Shown: piece by piece, positions 51,348 through 62,990 of the stretch
Layout: each line of letters starts with the position of its first letter
Position numbering within the stretch: position 1 is the stretch's first letter
Source of the DNA: Phoronis australis
Lineage: Eukaryota > Phoronida > Phoronidae
DNA length: 64,000 bases
NCBI GenBank assembly: GCA_002633005.1
Contig: NMRA01000133.1
Span: 616,627-680,626 of the forward strand
Reading direction: 5' to 3'
Notes under the pieces: model-generated
What the model was told of the DNA's origin: nothing
Database searches by the model: none
What the model saw: only the letters and a program-made list of their open reading frames with translations
Position numbers and translations under genes: made by a program

Positions 51348-52675
51348 TGACCACTGGGTGAAAAAGGTGTTGCGACTTTGTTCAAAACAATTATCTAACA
51401 TCTGAATGTTTTGGAAAGTACGTCTCTTGAGTGAAGATTTTAATCATAGGTTCTCGGAGATGAAACTTGCTTTTTACTCAAAATGGGATTACAGTTTTGT
51501 GCGCCTGCATTTCGACCTGTTAATTTGCATCGATACTACAGTGCGTAAAGTTGGGATATCAGAAATGAAAGAGTTGTACGTCGAATTCCCATTTGCTATT
51601 CGTTTAGTTGAGACGGTGTTTGTTATTGGTGGAAAAATTTTGGTAGAAGGTGATTAGATGATTTAGAAAGAAATTTGAAACAAGGTCATTTAAAACAAGT
51701 CATCAGCTCGCTATCAGCGAAAAATGCTGCTTGGTTGTGTTTCTGGCTGCTTTTCTGTGTTGTTGAATCCCTAGCAAGTACTTGCATACGTGATATAGGA
51801 TGTCGCAAGGCGGGGGAAATATAATTTTCAAACAAAAATGTCCGTGTGAGCTCCGAAAACGACATATCAGCGGAATTTTTGTCGTGTTCGCAATTGTGTG
51901 GTGACTCCTCTTAGGCCTCCCTTCTAAATCTGCTTACGGCTATGAATAACTAACGTTGGTTCACTGGTTTCTGATTTGCGTGGTTATGTATGAACGAAAA
52001 TCGACTGACACTGAATTGATTTATGTGACTTTTGACATCCATAATTTGATCTTGTAACTTTTTTTTGCTTCAGTCAGTGAATTTTGATGCAAGTTGAAGT
52101 CCACTAGATGCTTTTCCATTTTGAAATTACCGCATACGAATGTTGGCGAAATGCGAGTACCAGCTTGATATCATTGACCTTCTTAGCAAAATGGCGGCCG
52201 TTGAAGTGAGGTTGCAATGGTGAAGGTGCTGAGGTAGAATACATAACCTGTGAGATAGAATTTAATGTTTCCGTTTCCTAAGCGAAGATTTTTAGACCTA
52301 AGTACACGCTTATGTCTGGAGTCTTTGGAACGCAATTCCGTTCTTGCCATTTTTACGTATCTTCAGGAAATTGTTACAAAGTGCCTTTGGACAATTAGCC
52401 TTTGAATGAAACCATGGTGATGCATATGTCAGTTTAATAGTTTCTTGTTTTTGTTTTTTCTAAAACGCGTTCTGCGTGTTTGCTTTCGTCGGAACTGTGT
52501 CACTGTTTTTGCAAAAGTATGTTTCAACATGTTAATGGGAATGATTTCTCCGAAAAACAACAATTATTACTTCGAGCCGCTACAAAGACTAGCTATAACG
52601 ATTAATTTCGATACAACCTAACCGCACTTTACTATACACTGCAAAAATCCTATCATTCACAAAACCTTACCGGAG

Positions 52676-52966
52676 CAGGGGCGGATAAAGGATTTTGAGT
52701 TAGGGGGGCTAGGGCACAGGAATAACCAGAATTTCGCCACATGCGCGCGCCGAGCCTAAAATGTAGGGATGCAGGAGTCTCGAATTTTTGGGTTCGTGGA
52801 CCTTATTACTAAAAAAACGGTAAACGGGGTTTGTTCAAGGTCTATGCACTGTGCATTCGCCCCGCGAGTCCCCCTGGGTGCACGCATGTGCTAGTCAGCA
52901 ATTCTCACCCCGAACTAGCAAATGGTATCTGGGAGAATTTTAGGNCCCCCCTTAAATCCGCCACTG
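52676..52966. mobile_element. hAT-like MITE with CAGGGGCGGAT termini
   Basis: The left end CAGGGGCGGATAAAGG and right end CTTAAATCCGCCACTG are inverted, of the CAG(T/G)GGCGGAT type common in hAT elements. No clear 8-bp target duplication. An N gap lies inside at 52945. The interior is similar to the repeat in RhoGAP intron 11 (25850-26100). Confidence 0.6.
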
Positions 52967-53012
52967 CTGAGAACCAGGACTCACGCTCAGACACTCTTCA
53001 CAGACAAAGTTT

Positions 53013-54363
53013 CGCGATTTCTAAGCGCTGCGTTTTCGGTCACTTGAACTAAAAGTTGTTATTTAGGCTTGCTACTTTCTGAAAACGTGAGCTTTTTACT
53101 GAATGAATTCTATTGGTTAATAGATACTTGGCTTATTGCACAGACGTGTCGGTAAGGCCCTAGATAACCAGCGAAGTCTGTCAAAACAGTTACGACATGT
53201 CAATCAACCTAATAAGTTCAGCCAGTCTTGTCGGGGGCATTTAGACTAGACGTATCACTAATCCGCCATTTTTGCCCCACGTTGCAAACGAAAACGTTAA
53301 TGGTGTTTAACGACAAGTTTGGGTAACTTGTAATGCAGATACGTGATACACAGAGAGCCGACGAGGACCTTTGAATTGGATCGACACATGCTGCGTTTGG
53401 ACAGACAATTGTATCGAATCCAATTACGCGTAAATCACCGGCTTCCCCGATCCGAATCGCGTGATCCAGTGGGACCGCCGTATTAGGTGCACCCCTTGAT
53501 ACATATGTCGTAAAATTAACTTATCGAGTTTCCGTTCAGTGCTTTTTGTTTCTTTTGGAACTTTTTCTTTAGGGTAGAAGGTCAGAGGCCATTTTTTAAA
53601 GTTTCTCGAATTGAGTTTGGTGATTAAGAGGTTAAAGTTCAAATTAAATCGATTTTGTTTACTTTATCCATCGAGATTTTGACGAAATTTCTAATAGGTT
53701 TTGCCCATGTCATAAACCTGAAACTCGTGTAGGATTCTCTATTTTTGTATGTTACCCTTCTAAAAGAAATCGTAAGCTTTATTCCCACCACAAAAATATG
53801 CCAAAATCAAATATCCTCGCATTCTCTGACAATAATCGCGGCAGAAAATAATCCGTGGCTCCAGAACAGTTGACCTCAAAGGGTTTGCGGAAAAAATTAA
53901 GCACTTCGTGTAAACTCGTAATCTCTGATTTTAATTCGAAACCAATAGAAAATTTCGAAAAGGCAGGGATTCAACAGCTTCAGTTCACAAAGGTATTTTC
54001 ATCGACATTAAATCTTGAACTGCGATTATATAATATGCACGCGACTGATTAGCGCAGATGATCAAGGTTGTTCAACTACATTTGACCTTTTGTGGTTGTG
54101 GCACGGTGGATTGTTGGAAATGTGGCGGCGGCAATTCGTGCCCCCTTATCACATATCAGTATAAACCAATCTGTAGCCGGCACAGCTAGTTTTCATGTAT
54201 GTGTGAGCACACTTTTCGGAAACCTTTAAACAAGCTTCTAGTTTCATGTTGCAGGCATGGAACCATAGCGGTCAAGGGGTCGGGACTCGGTCACTTTCGT
54301 ATTGCTGGAACGGAAGAATATCAACGTCAGACTCCCTCTGGCGACGATTCTGCAGCTGCGCCT
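53013..54363. repeat. Haplotype-duplicated block, copy A
   Basis: This aligns end to end with 54583-56234 with several percent difference plus indels; copy B starts just after the N at 54582. The reading frames conserved between copies differ mostly at amino-acid-changing positions, so neither is likely to be a gene. Confidence 0.75.
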
Positions 54364-54582
54364 ATTTTCAGGGAGGGAGCGGGACAATGTCAACGAGCCA
54401 ATCCAGGTATGCAGCAAGGACATCTGTTGTCGAAAATCATGATTCTATTTTTGGAGTGCAGGGATTCCCAGACACTCTTCTACAAAGAAGATACGAAAGA
54501 CAAAAGCGCGCGGCTACCAAAATTCGATCAGCTGGACGTTAAGACTTATTTGTGCAATGGATTGTGGAGATGAAACTGCAGN

Positions 54583-56234
54583 CGCGATCCCGATTTGTAA
54601 GCGTTGCGTTTTCGGTCACTTGAACTAAAAGTTGTTATTTAGGTTTGCTACTTTCTGAAAACGTGAGCTTTTTACTGAATGAATTCTATAGGTTAATAGA
54701 TACTTATCTTAATGCACAGACTTGCCGATGAGGCCCTAGATAACCAGCGAAGTCTGTCAAAACAGTTACGACATGTCAATCAACCTAATAAGTTCAGCCA
54801 GTCTTGTCGGGGGCATTTAGACGAGACGTATCAATAATCCGCCATTTTTGCCCCACGTTGTAAACGAAAACGTTAATGGTGTTTAACGACAAGTTTGGGT
54901 AACTTGTAACGCAGATACGTGATTCACAGAGAACCGACGAGGACCTTTGAATTGGATCGACACATGCTGCGTTTGGACAGACAATTGTATCGAATCCATA
55001 TTACGCGTAAATCACCGGCTTCCCCGATCCGAATCGCGTGACCCAGTGGGACCGCCGTGTTAGATGCGCCCCTTGATGCATGTGTCGTAAAAATAACATA
55101 TCGAGTTTCCGTTTAGAGCTTTTTGTTTCTTTTGGAACTTTTTCTTTAGGGTAGAAGGTCAGGGGCCATTTTTTAAAGTTTCTCGAACTGAGGTTAAAAT
55201 TCAAATTAAATCGATTTTATTGTATTTTATCCATCGAGATTTTGATGAAATTTCTAATAGGTTTTGCCCATGTCATAAATCTGAAACTCGTGTAGGATTC
55301 TCTATTTTTTGTATGTTATTCATCTAAAAGAAATCGTAAGCTTTATTCTCATCACAAAAAATATTCCAAAATCAAATATCCTAGCATTCTCTGACAATAA
55401 TCGTGGCAGAAAATAATTCGTGGCCCCAGAGCAGTTGACCTCAGAGGGTTTGTTGAAAAAATTAAACACTTCGTGTAATCTCGTAAACTCTCATTTTAAT
55501 TTGAAACCACTAAGAAATTTCGAAAAGGCAGGAATTCAGCAGCTTCAGTTCACAAAGGTATTTTCATCGACATTAAATCTTGAACTGCGATTATATAATA
55601 CGCACGCTACTGATTAGCGCAGATGATCAAGGTTGTTCAACTACATTTGACCTTTTGTAGGTGTGGCACGGTGGATTGTTGGAAATGTGGCGGCGGCAAT
55701 TTTTTTAAGTGATATATATTTACTGAAGAATACACAGAACATACAAAGAAATAATAACAAACCCAGAAACCGCGAAGCATTATATCTGGGTTGTAAACAA
55801 TTCATAAGTGAAACTAATATACATAGAGGTATATACAATCAAGTAGAATCTAAAATAAGTATTCCAATACTTAGATATGCTATTACAGATATATAAAAAC
55901 AAAAATATGTACAGAGTCATATAGGGAAGTCAGATGCAACAATATTGATAAACGGTACATAAAAATTTACTAACGTTGCTTAGAACGAAGTCAAGGTTAG
56001 GCGGCGGCAATTGTGCCCCCATATCACATATATAAACCAATGTGTAGCCGGCACAGCTAGTTTTCATGTATGTGTGAACACACTTTTCGGAAACCTTTAA
56101 ACAAGCTTCTAGTTTCATGTTGCAGGCACAGAACCATAGCGGTCAAGGGGTCGGGACTCGGCCACTTTCGTATTGCTGGAACGGAAGAATATCAACGTCA
56201 GACTCCCTCTGGCGAAGATTCTGCAGCTGCGCCT
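54583..56234. repeat. Haplotype-duplicated block, copy B
   Basis: Same block as 53013-54363 with an extra insertion at 55702-55999. The two copies diverge abruptly after GCAGCTGCGCCT (54363 and 56234), where a different sequence follows in each. Confidence 0.75.
55702..55999 (-). mobile_element. 298-bp retro-insertion with 13-bp target duplication
   Basis: Present in copy B but absent in copy A. It is flanked by GGCGGCGGCAATT at 55689-55701 and 56000-56012, which occurs once in copy A. The insert begins with a short T run on plus, i.e. a 3' A-tail on minus, consistent with a 5'-truncated LINE or a SINE copied by target-primed reverse transcription. Family unknown. Confidence 0.8.
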
Positions 56235-56260
56235 GTCAACAGGTGGCGAGACAGTCTCGT

Positions 56261-56836
56261 CCCGGGCTCGCTGGTTCCCTGCATGCCGTTAGGTGGTGCG
56301 GCAGGTATCACTTATTTTACTCGGTAATTTCTGATTGGCTAGTCGAATTCTCAACAGGCAGCGCTTTACGCAAACAAACTGGCATGACTGATGGATTGAA
56401 GTGTAAATGTGGTCTGTTGTACAGACAAGTCGGTGCTTAAAATTTATGTTCAGGAAATGTGAAGCTTAGAAACTGTGATTGCGCCTTTTCGGAATGCATC
56501 TTTCTACAGTCGATGACTTTTGTTTACCATAGTGTCCTGTATTCATAGAGTATGAATAACACATCGGTTAAATCGGCCAGATATGTGTTTATTGTACACG
56601 TATGTGCTTCTATCACGCGGCTATTAAACATCACTGCAGAAACGAAATAGTTGCTGCGACGCCACTTGCATGACAAGGCTAAAAATCGTTTACAGTCCGC
56701 CATTTTTTCACCCGGTGTTGTAAAGCTAACCAATGACTGCCGAGGTTACATCGACCAATGCTGAAGCGCGTGCCACTGGGTGATACCTTCGAGCTGGCTA
56801 GGCTGAGCACGCAGGGAACCAGCGAGCGTCCCGGGG
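56261..56836. repeat. GC-rich inverted repeat pair
   Basis: CCCGGGCTCGCTGGTTCCCT (56261-56280) is matched in inverse by AGGGAACCAGCG plus the following AGCGTCCCGGGG (56813-56836). TATCACTT / GGTGATA blocks extend the similarity. This may mark the ends of a ~580-bp element inserted next to the haplotype block; no target duplication was identified. Confidence 0.45.
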
Positions 56837-57682
56837 CTCACCTTCAACTGTTAAACAACATGACGTAGAAATCGGCAACATTTCGTGCATAATTGTACGG
56901 CAAGAAAAAGAAGCAGAGGAAATGGACCCAAGTTGTCAAAAGTTGAAATTATCGAAAGGCATTGCTTTTTATGTCAGATATTACACGATATCGTCATGCT
57001 TTTTCTGCTGACAAAAACAAGGATATGTGGAGATAATCTCTCAGTAATATAATCCATGCTAGTGTTGACTTACGAAATAAATGTCAGTCGTAGATGTTAA
57101 GCTAGGGTAGTAATAAGGAAAGTGGCCAATGTATCCCAATGTATGCATTTTGTTGAAGTTAAGAAAAAATCGAAAGTGAAAGTCAAGAAAGAGTCGATTA
57201 AGATTAAAGAATACTACGGGCTTTCACCACCATTGCTTTTCAAGACGACTACCCACATATGTATACGATGTATACAAAAGTTTTGTGAAATGTACAACGT
57301 CTGACCCAGACTTTCTAAATGTGTGTTATACATTACAGCGGGGGTTAGAAATGCAAGTATACAACTGCTTGTACTTGACACTGAATTTCAATTAAGTAAT
57401 AATATTTGATTTACAGTAATAAATTTTATTGCGTGATAACGTTTGTAGCATTCGTTTGTTTTAGCCTCTAGTCTAGCTTAATATTAGTCACAAGTCGGTG
57501 ACATAAATGTCAAGTTTAAAGTAAACCAAACAAGACTGCCATAATAAATGTAATAAAGGAGAGCAAAATAGACCCCTGCACGCGCTTTTCCTTAATTAAC
57601 AATTTCCCAGGTGACGATATCTGAAGTATAGCGTTACCTGGCGCTACTGTAAAGCGGTTTCCATAATTGTTATTAGCATTTC

Positions 57683-57797
57683 CTTGTGAATAGTGAGCCA
57701 GTCAAGAGCAGTCGAACTGACGGTAGAGACAAGGTGCTGCTTGTGAATATTGAGCCAGTCAAGAGCAGTCGAACTGATGGTATAGACGAATTGTTGC
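57683..57797 (+). repeat. Two-copy 57-bp tandem repeat upstream of the GPCR
   Basis: Copies at 57683 and 57740 share CTTGTGAATA, TGAGCCAGTCAAGAGCAGTC and GAACTGA. They end about 220 bp before the GPCR start codon, so they lie in its promoter or 5' UTR. Confidence 0.8.
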
Positions 57798-58019
57798 TTT
57801 GACTCCACTGATTGCAAACTGAATAATCGCGGGACATTTTTGGAGCCCTCTGAAAAACGATAACATTTGTGTTATTTTGTTAGGTCTACGTTGCCTCTTC
57901 ATAACTACATGTCAGTCTCAACTGATGTGTTTGCTAATTTTGTGGTGACGCCGCTGGATCATTTTCACTGATTGGACGAGAATGGCATTTGTACAAGTTT
58001 CGAAGCTTTAACTTCGACC

Positions 58020-61000
58020 ATGACTGGCAACATTTTCTTCAGTTTTGAGGATAGCGACGTTTCTAACCGGACAGTCTTAAACAAGGAAACTTCAAGTGCC
58101 CCGTACTCGTCAACCTTAGCAGCGTTTACAAAAAGCGAGAACCACACAAAGCAGATATCATCGACAAGTGTATATTTTGTTCTACCAATTTTGTTGCTGT
58201 TTTTGGTAACTCTTGGAGCAAATCTCGTAGTTATTGTGACAATATGTTTGGTGAATTCGCTGAAAAGTGTGACGTCGGCTTTTCTTGTGAATCTCGCATT
58301 GTGCGATCTTCTCATTGCCTGTGGAGTTTTACCGCTTGCGGCTATAAATCTGGTTTTACGGACGTCGACGATGGACATGGTAATTATTTACGGACATTTG
58401 TAGTTAAAATATTGAACAAGACGTTGTGTATTTTGTTTGCTGACTAATGTATATTTATATATTTTTATATCACTCTCTCTTCATTATAAGATGCCCCTTT
58501 AATTTCGACTACTTCACGTCTTGGATATTATGAAAAAATAAATCAATTATTGGACTTACATATTGAGTTAGTTACGTTGTAAATCCAGTAATTGTTTTAT
58601 TTTTTCATATTATTTACTCACCTGGATGACTCAAAATATTCATCATATTATCACTTCTTGGTTATTGGGAGACAAAAATGGAAACGCAGCCGACGTTTCT
58701 GGTCATACAAGTCTATGTTATTAAAAGTTATTTGAAACTGATTTGTCTGTCAATTCCCACACGCTTAGAATCATTTAAAAGTATTGAAATTATGGCATGA
58801 TTTAGATGTTCACAATTTCATTTGAGGTTTGTGAAATGGGGACGGGAAAGTGTTGAGCCGCATGAGTTGAAACGTTGTCTCTGTTGTGCTGTCAGTGGTT
58901 ACCACTGACAGCACAACAGAGACAACGTTTCGGAATTCAGTTTTCCTAGTTTGTCCGATTTACCTTGACATAAGACAAAGGTGTTTCCCAATTGTTGCAG
59001 ACTAAACGCCTGAAGAGGGCTTTACAAGATTTATGATGCCCGAAAATTTGGACACCATTAGATAGCTGTGCAAATATTCTATAAAAGCAGGAGTAGAGTG
59101 GCAGCTTTAAACCAATTCGCAAGAAAACTAAGACGCGTTGTTGTTGTTTATAGTGAAATTTCAGTTATAATTGTTCTTGTGTATATGTATATACATTGTA
59201 ATTGTTCTTGTATACATGTATATACATTGTAATTGTTCTTGTATACATGTATATACATTGTAATTGTTCTTGTATACATGTATATACATTGTAATTGTTC
59301 TTGTATACATATATATACATTGTAATTGTTCTTGTATATATGTATGCGTGCGCTTTTGAATCATGTAAAGAAAGGTCCTTTTTGACCGCTACATACAATG
59401 GTTTTAAACTATTCGTTTGCATTTAATTTCCAGGCCATGTGTTCCAGCATGGGTTTCCTCTCCAGTATGTTTGGTGTCAGCTCAGTGCTGACGCTCGTTG
59501 CCATAGCAATCGATAGATACACGGCCATAATCCACTGCCTTGAATACCACTCCAAATCCAACATAAAGCTTGCTTTCAAGCTTCTAGTGTGGGTATGGAT
59601 CCAGTCGATTGTTTGTTCTTCGTTGCCACTCTTGGGTGTTTCCGGTAAGTTGCATTATCTCAAGACAAACAAAGTATCATGCTAATTGTGCTTCCTTAAT
59701 TTACATATATCATTAGTGGGATAGTCACCTTGTTAAATATTGCTAATAACTTACGAAAATACCAGCGTTTCATCAAAGTTACTAACTTTTATTTGGACTT
59801 CGTGCAGTATGAAACTGAACACAGCTTGTTCATATCTCAGATGGGAAATGGCTTCTGGGCTTGGAAATATGCTAGTTCATTATGACGTCAGAGCATGCTC
59901 GTCGCATAAACTGACACGCCGTGACTTACTTCTAGAGCCTTTTGTCTTAAAACGAACCCTAGTTGGACTAAAAGGCGTGATTCCATAACGGTAAACGGTT
60001 TACATTAATGTCAGTGACGGAAAACTGGTTTATACAACTAAATATATAATATAAATTTGTTCAAAGGCCTGTGGCCTTTTGAAACCTAAACTGATCATTT
60101 TACTGCGGCACCCCTGGTGTATAAATGCAGAGACGTGTGCTCCAGAGATAACAAAGCATTTACAACACGCATCTCGGTCTCTTTCTTTGTTTTATTACCA
60201 AAATAGAAATTATATGATTTAAGACTAGGGTTTCTTTGGTATCTATACACTATACAACTATTCAGGACTACAATTCTCCCTTCAAATTTTTAGTAACGTA
60301 CATTGTCTGAGGTTTTCCAGCGTTTCACAACGATCTCACATTTATACACAATTCACAATATCTGTGTTCCCTCAGAGCAGTTGACTCCTAGTTCCCCCTT
60401 TTACCATGATAATGCGCTATTCTGTAGGGTTTGATTTTAACCACTTCTAAATAATGAGCAAAAATTAAGCCATTTCTTCACCACTTTGTAAAGGGAGAGG
60501 TTTGAATAGTCGTCACCGATATCGCATATGTCATTCTGGGCTTAGTTAAACGGTCTTTCTTTAAGATCTTTGACAAATTTTGCCTGATTTGTGACTAGTT
60601 GGCTTGTCCACTCCTCCCGATAATTCGTTTCTTTTTCTAAAAGCATTTTCACTTTCAAACCTTAGCTGTCTATTCCTCCTTCTTCTAGCTCATATTGTTT
60701 ATCGAACACTTTTGATATAGGCCATGCCTATTTGGATCAGCTTGAGCGAGTATTTAACAATATTTTCCTATCTTACATATCTTAAACTGACTGTCAAACT
60801 GTGCTTGTACTACAGTGCCCGCCACTTATATGGCATATACCTGCGTAATATATTTTTCAAAGGTTTTTGGTATTTTATCTCGATCAACTTTTAGAGCTTT
60901 TTGTCACAGAAATAACATAGAAATCAGCTCTATTTTTTGACTAAGGGACCATCTGAGCCCAATTTCATATTGGGAAATGATTTACATAAACGTTAGCGAC

Positions 61001-62208
61001 GGCAGCACGGGTTTATATTCGCTTTAAGTATACTATTAAAACCAGTACATTTGAAGTTATGATGTTATTGATATTATTTATTCCGTTTTTTCATTCAAGG
61101 GCTTGGAGAGTATGCCGCAATCCCAGGAACCTTCTTGTGTGGATCGCGTTGGGAGAATCATCTACCGTACGCCATAATCATGCTGATCACGTGCTTTCTA
61201 GTCCCGGTAATAGTGATGACGTATTGTTACGCATCTATTATTCGTGTTGCGAGGCAGCACGTGCGTCGGATTTCGGATATCCACATGGCGATGCTAAAAA
61301 GATACCGCGGACTGAGTAAGAGTAGCACTGACTCCCGTTCTCAGCCTTCTCAAGATCTTGTTGTTGGGAAAAGCACCAATAAAGCATTAGTTCCGGGTGA
61401 GGATAATAACAACAACAATAATAATAACAACAATAATGAGTCTCAAACAGAAATGTCGACCTTCAAGAAGGAGATTAAAGCGACCATTCGTTTATTGGGC
61501 CCAGTTATGATAGTTATTTTGTGCTGGGTTCCATATCTGACAGTGCGTTTTGTAACTGCCATGGCAGGTCCACAGTACATGCCTGAGTCGGCTTTCGTGG
61601 CCACAACATGGCTGGCGTATTGCAATTCCACTTTGAACCCCTTGTTGTACGCGGCAAGCAACAGACGCTTCCGGTTGGCAGTCGGGAGTCTGCTGCGTAT
61701 AAAAGCAGAACCTTTGCTGAGAAAGAACGCCGTTGGTCGCAGGACTCACCCAATGGAAAGGCGAGTGGAGACGGACATAGCAATCAGTACCGTTGCAACA
61801 GTCAACGGAGGTGTCTTGTCTGTAGACTACCTTAAAGTCCCGTGGTGTAGCAACGACCCTTCTACATCCGGTGCTTCTCATACCATTCCAAGTTCGCAAC
61901 GACGAGATACGCAAGAGACATATTTGGAACAGTTTAACGTGGAGGTGAAGTGTAGAGTGTCTCCACCGTTAGTCGAAGACAGGAACCACTTTGAAAACTT
62001 CCGGCCCAGTACGAGAAGAAACTCTCTTCCGCCAACATCACAAAATACTTTAGATCTCCAACCACCCATGAACATATTAAGAACAACTATAAGCGTAGAA
62101 AATATTTCTGACAACGCTCAGTTCTTAGGGGTGATCAATTTCCGCTGCCGAAGCCATTCTTTTCACGATTTTGCCCGTCATAAGACTGCGCACGTGTGTC
62201 GTTGTTAA
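58020..62208 (+). CDS. Orphan class A (rhodopsin-like) GPCR (3 exons, 559 aa)
   Basis: Exons: 58020-58379 (phase 0 end), 59434-59644 (phase 1 end) and 61100-62208, with GTAATT, GTAAGT donors and AG acceptors. N-terminal tail of ~50 residues with NRT and NHT glycosylation sites; TM1 with Asn68 (1.50); TM2 LALCDLL, Asp96 (2.50); Cys123 (3.25) paired with Cys204 in loop 2; DRY at 147-149; CWVP at 332-335; NPLLY at 370-374. All marks of a signalling class A receptor are present. Position 3.32 is Ser130, so the aminergic aspartate is missing. Loop 3 carries a run of 11 asparagines (293-303), and the C-tail is about 180 residues, serine/threonine rich. TM5-TM6 and TM7 wording loosely recalls GPR161 and GPR21/52; the ligand cannot be inferred. 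The start is the first ATG in frame. Intron 1 contains a perfect palindrome and a 31-bp minisatellite. Confidence 0.88.
58869..58931. repeat. Perfect 63-bp palindrome (31-bp arms, 1-nt centre)
   Basis: GAAACGTTGTCTCTG... reads into a single central T near 58900 and then its exact inverse ...CAGAGACAACGTTTC. It lies in GPCR intron 1. It would extrude as a cruciform in DNA or form a long hairpin in RNA. Confidence 0.9.
59168..59345 (+). repeat. 31-bp minisatellite, about 5.7 copies
   Basis: Units start at 59168, 59199, 59230, 59261, 59292 and 59323 with TAATTGTTCTTGTATACATG then TATATACATTG. Copies are nearly identical. It ends ~90 bp before GPCR exon 2. Open frames on the minus strand are periodic by-products. 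Confidence 0.9.
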
Positions 62209-62984
62209 TAGTTGCCATTTATTGATGACGCATTTGAATTTTTAGAAGGTTCAACTTGACGCCATAAAAACGAAATTCAGGATTGCGCTGCCTGGGTCTT
62301 ATCGCAAAAGGAAAGTAGTCTAGCAACCATGCTAGTGTTGGTCGATGACATTTTAGTTCAAACGGCCTTGTTGTTTCGGCCAGCAAAATATCCAAGCCGC
62401 CTCTTACATCATTCTGAAATGACTGGGGTCGGAAACCCGACAACTTTGGCCAAAACAAGCCTCGAACGCGATAGTCTTAGTTCTTAATCAACCAAGGGGT
62501 ACAAAAGATTCCATAACAGCACCTATGAACGGCAATCCCCATCCAGCAGACTCAAAACTAAATGCACAAATACCCAGACCCGCGCTACTAAACTAACGTT
62601 TAGAAGGAGTCGGATGGAATTAAATTGTTTCCACCGCTCATCAACGCTAAATCGGGGCTCTTACGCTGCACAAATGTTTGTTCTCGTTCGGTTATGTTCA
62701 GTTTTCGAGAATGTCACTGGGAACAACTAAAGTTGTCCGTTTCCACCCGCCCACAACCCGTTTCAAAAACATGGACAAGAATGGTCCTAGTGTAACACGG
62801 CAGAATAGAGAGATTAAGGAACACGAGTGATTTTGATTTATGCTCATTTGTAATAGCAGTCCTTGAATTCATTGATCGGATCGTTTTCTAATTGTTAGTG
62901 TTGTCCCATAGTAATTGGAGTTAAAACAAAACATGGAAAATGTGAAGCGTTGTCTGTGTTGCCGACGAGATCTATCTGTGGGCT

Positions 62985-62990
62985 AATAAA
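62985..62990 (+). promoter_or_regulatory. Polyadenylation signal candidate, GPCR gene
   Basis: This AATAAA lies about 780 bp after the GPCR stop codon. Nearer non-canonical signals could be used instead. Confidence 0.35.

Noticed and set aside
53424-55617. Open frames conserved between the two haplotype blocks (53855-54052 with 55420-55617; 53424-53642 with 55001-55204)
   Set aside because: In the first pair about ten of 65 residues differ although the DNA is only a few percent different, so there is no sign of protein-level constraint.
57972-58019. Start of the GPCR at a TTG at 57972
   Set aside because: Not an ATG; the first in-frame ATG is at 58020 with a sensible N-terminal tail.
59168-59345. 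CRISPR-like regular array
   Set aside because: Contiguous 31-bp units without spacers in an animal intron: a minisatellite.
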